From Mycobacterium sp. URHB0044 (GTDB lineage Bacteria > Actinomycetota > Actinomycetes > Mycobacteriales > Mycobacteriaceae): a stretch of 64,000 nt of DNA. A program made the position numbers and the translations under genes. The stretch lies in assembly GCF_000620625.1 (NCBI RefSeq), contig NZ_JIAW01000001.1, forward strand, positions 1 through 64,000. The letters are read 5' to 3'. Below are positions 63,648-64,000 of this stretch, piece after piece. The notes below the pieces were generated by a model, which did not search any database, was not told the DNA's origin, and was given only the letters and a program-made list of their open reading frames with translations. Every line of letters begins with the position of its first letter. Positions within the stretch are counted from its first letter, which is position 1.

Positions 63648-64000
63648 ATGAGTGACGACAAGATGCTGGCGCGCATTGCCGCGCTGCTGCGCCAGGCCGA
63701 GAGCACCGACAACACCCACGAAGCCGATGCGTTCATGGCGGCCGCGCAACGGCTGGCCACGACCACCTCGATCGATCTCGCGGTGGCCCGCGCGCACGCG
63801 GCGACGCGCACGGCGGCGCAGGTGCCCGTGCAACGCACCATCACGATCGGCGAGGCGGGCACCAAGGGGCTGCGCACCTACGTGCAGCTGTTCGTGGTGA
63901 TCGGCGCCGCCAACGACGTGAAGTGCGACGTCGCGTCGAACTCGACGTTCGTCTACGCCTACGGGTTCGCCGAGGACATCGACGCGACGCACGCGCTGTA
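63648..64000 (+). CDS. DUF2786-family protein, truncated by the window edge
   Basis: The first 117 residues of a protein reading MSDDKMLARIAALLRQAES then TDNTHEADAFMAAAQRLATTTSIDLAVARAHA, the conserved DUF2786 N-terminus with its helical 'AEST.N..EA.AF...AQ.L' pattern. Function unknown. A DUF2786-type gene follows the lipase in M. tuberculosis (Rv0184), so gene order agrees. The frame stays open to the last base. Confidence 0.85.
   Translation, partial: MSDDKMLARIAALLRQAESTDNTHEADAFMAAAQRLATTTSIDLAVARAHAATRTAAQVPVQRTITIGEAGTKGLRTYVQLFVVIGAANDVKCDVASNSTFVYAYGFAEDIDATHAL

Overview
The window is chromosomal DNA from a mycobacterium, most likely a fast-growing Mycolicibacterium-type species. It is GC-rich throughout, with many GTG/TTG starts and 4-bp start/stop overlaps. 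It carries a complete mce1 operon in its usual mycobacterial setting, and its gene order follows part of the M. tuberculosis Rv0154c-Rv0184 segment (recalled from memory, not searched): pntA/pntB, a TetR gene, adhE1-Rv0163-Rv0164, mce1R, fadD5-yrbE1AB-mce1A-F-mas1A-D, a pirin gene, sigG, the Rv0183 lipase and a DUF2786 gene. No tRNA, rRNA, CRISPR array, prophage or insertion sequence was seen. One partial gene lies at each edge.

1-9.4 kb is a stress block: an epimerase, the large catalase KatE with a DUF2795 protein, a hemerythrin-like protein, two small exported proteins, a holin-family/DUF3618 membrane pair, a pyruvate-oxidase-like ThDP enzyme and a membrane protein with a degenerate GGDEF domain. 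Several of these genes are preceded by GGTTT-N14..16-GGGTA boxes, the form of mycobacterial SigF promoters, including a divergent pair at 4406-4481. 9.4-18 kb holds an MFS/LysR/methionine aminopeptidase cluster divergent from a small XRE regulator with two matching operators, then pntA-pntB-acyl-CoA dehydrogenase and a SigF/SigB-class sigma gene with no adjacent anti-sigma gene. 18.1-18.5 kb is non-coding with two unexplained inverted-repeat structures.

18.5-24.8 kb carries a taurine/sulfonate-type ABC importer, a TetR gene, small proteins and a FadE5-like acyl-CoA dehydrogenase. 24.9-29.8 kb is an apparent sugar-diacid module: a tripartite tricarboxylate-type transporter (tctC-tctB-tctA), an enolase-superfamily enzyme of the talarate/galactarate dehydratase type, and an FCD GntR regulator convergent with and overlapping tctA. 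29.8-47.6 kb is the mce1 region: adhE1-, Rv0163- and Rv0164-like genes, mce1R, then fadD5, yrbE1A/B, mce1A-F and four Mce-associated genes in one long tightly packed + strand unit that should build a fatty/mycolic-acid-linked lipid importer.

47.6-64 kb holds a DUF1275 membrane protein, a fructosamine-kinase-like protein, a large repeat-tailed exported protein, a phosphodiester glycosidase-like exported protein, a sugar-dehydrogenase-like lipoprotein, pirin, MarR, an SDR, an NDMA-type alcohol dehydrogenase behind a KstR-like box, a CocE-type lipoprotein hydrolase, sigG behind a DNA-damage (RecA-independent) promoter, the monoacylglycerol lipase, a lipoprotein hydrolase, a quinone-oxidoreductase-like protein and a truncated DUF2786 gene. 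The best leads are regulatory: the XRE/aminopeptidase double operator, the SigF-type promoter set, the sigG promoter that moves its start codon, and the self-contained diacid module.
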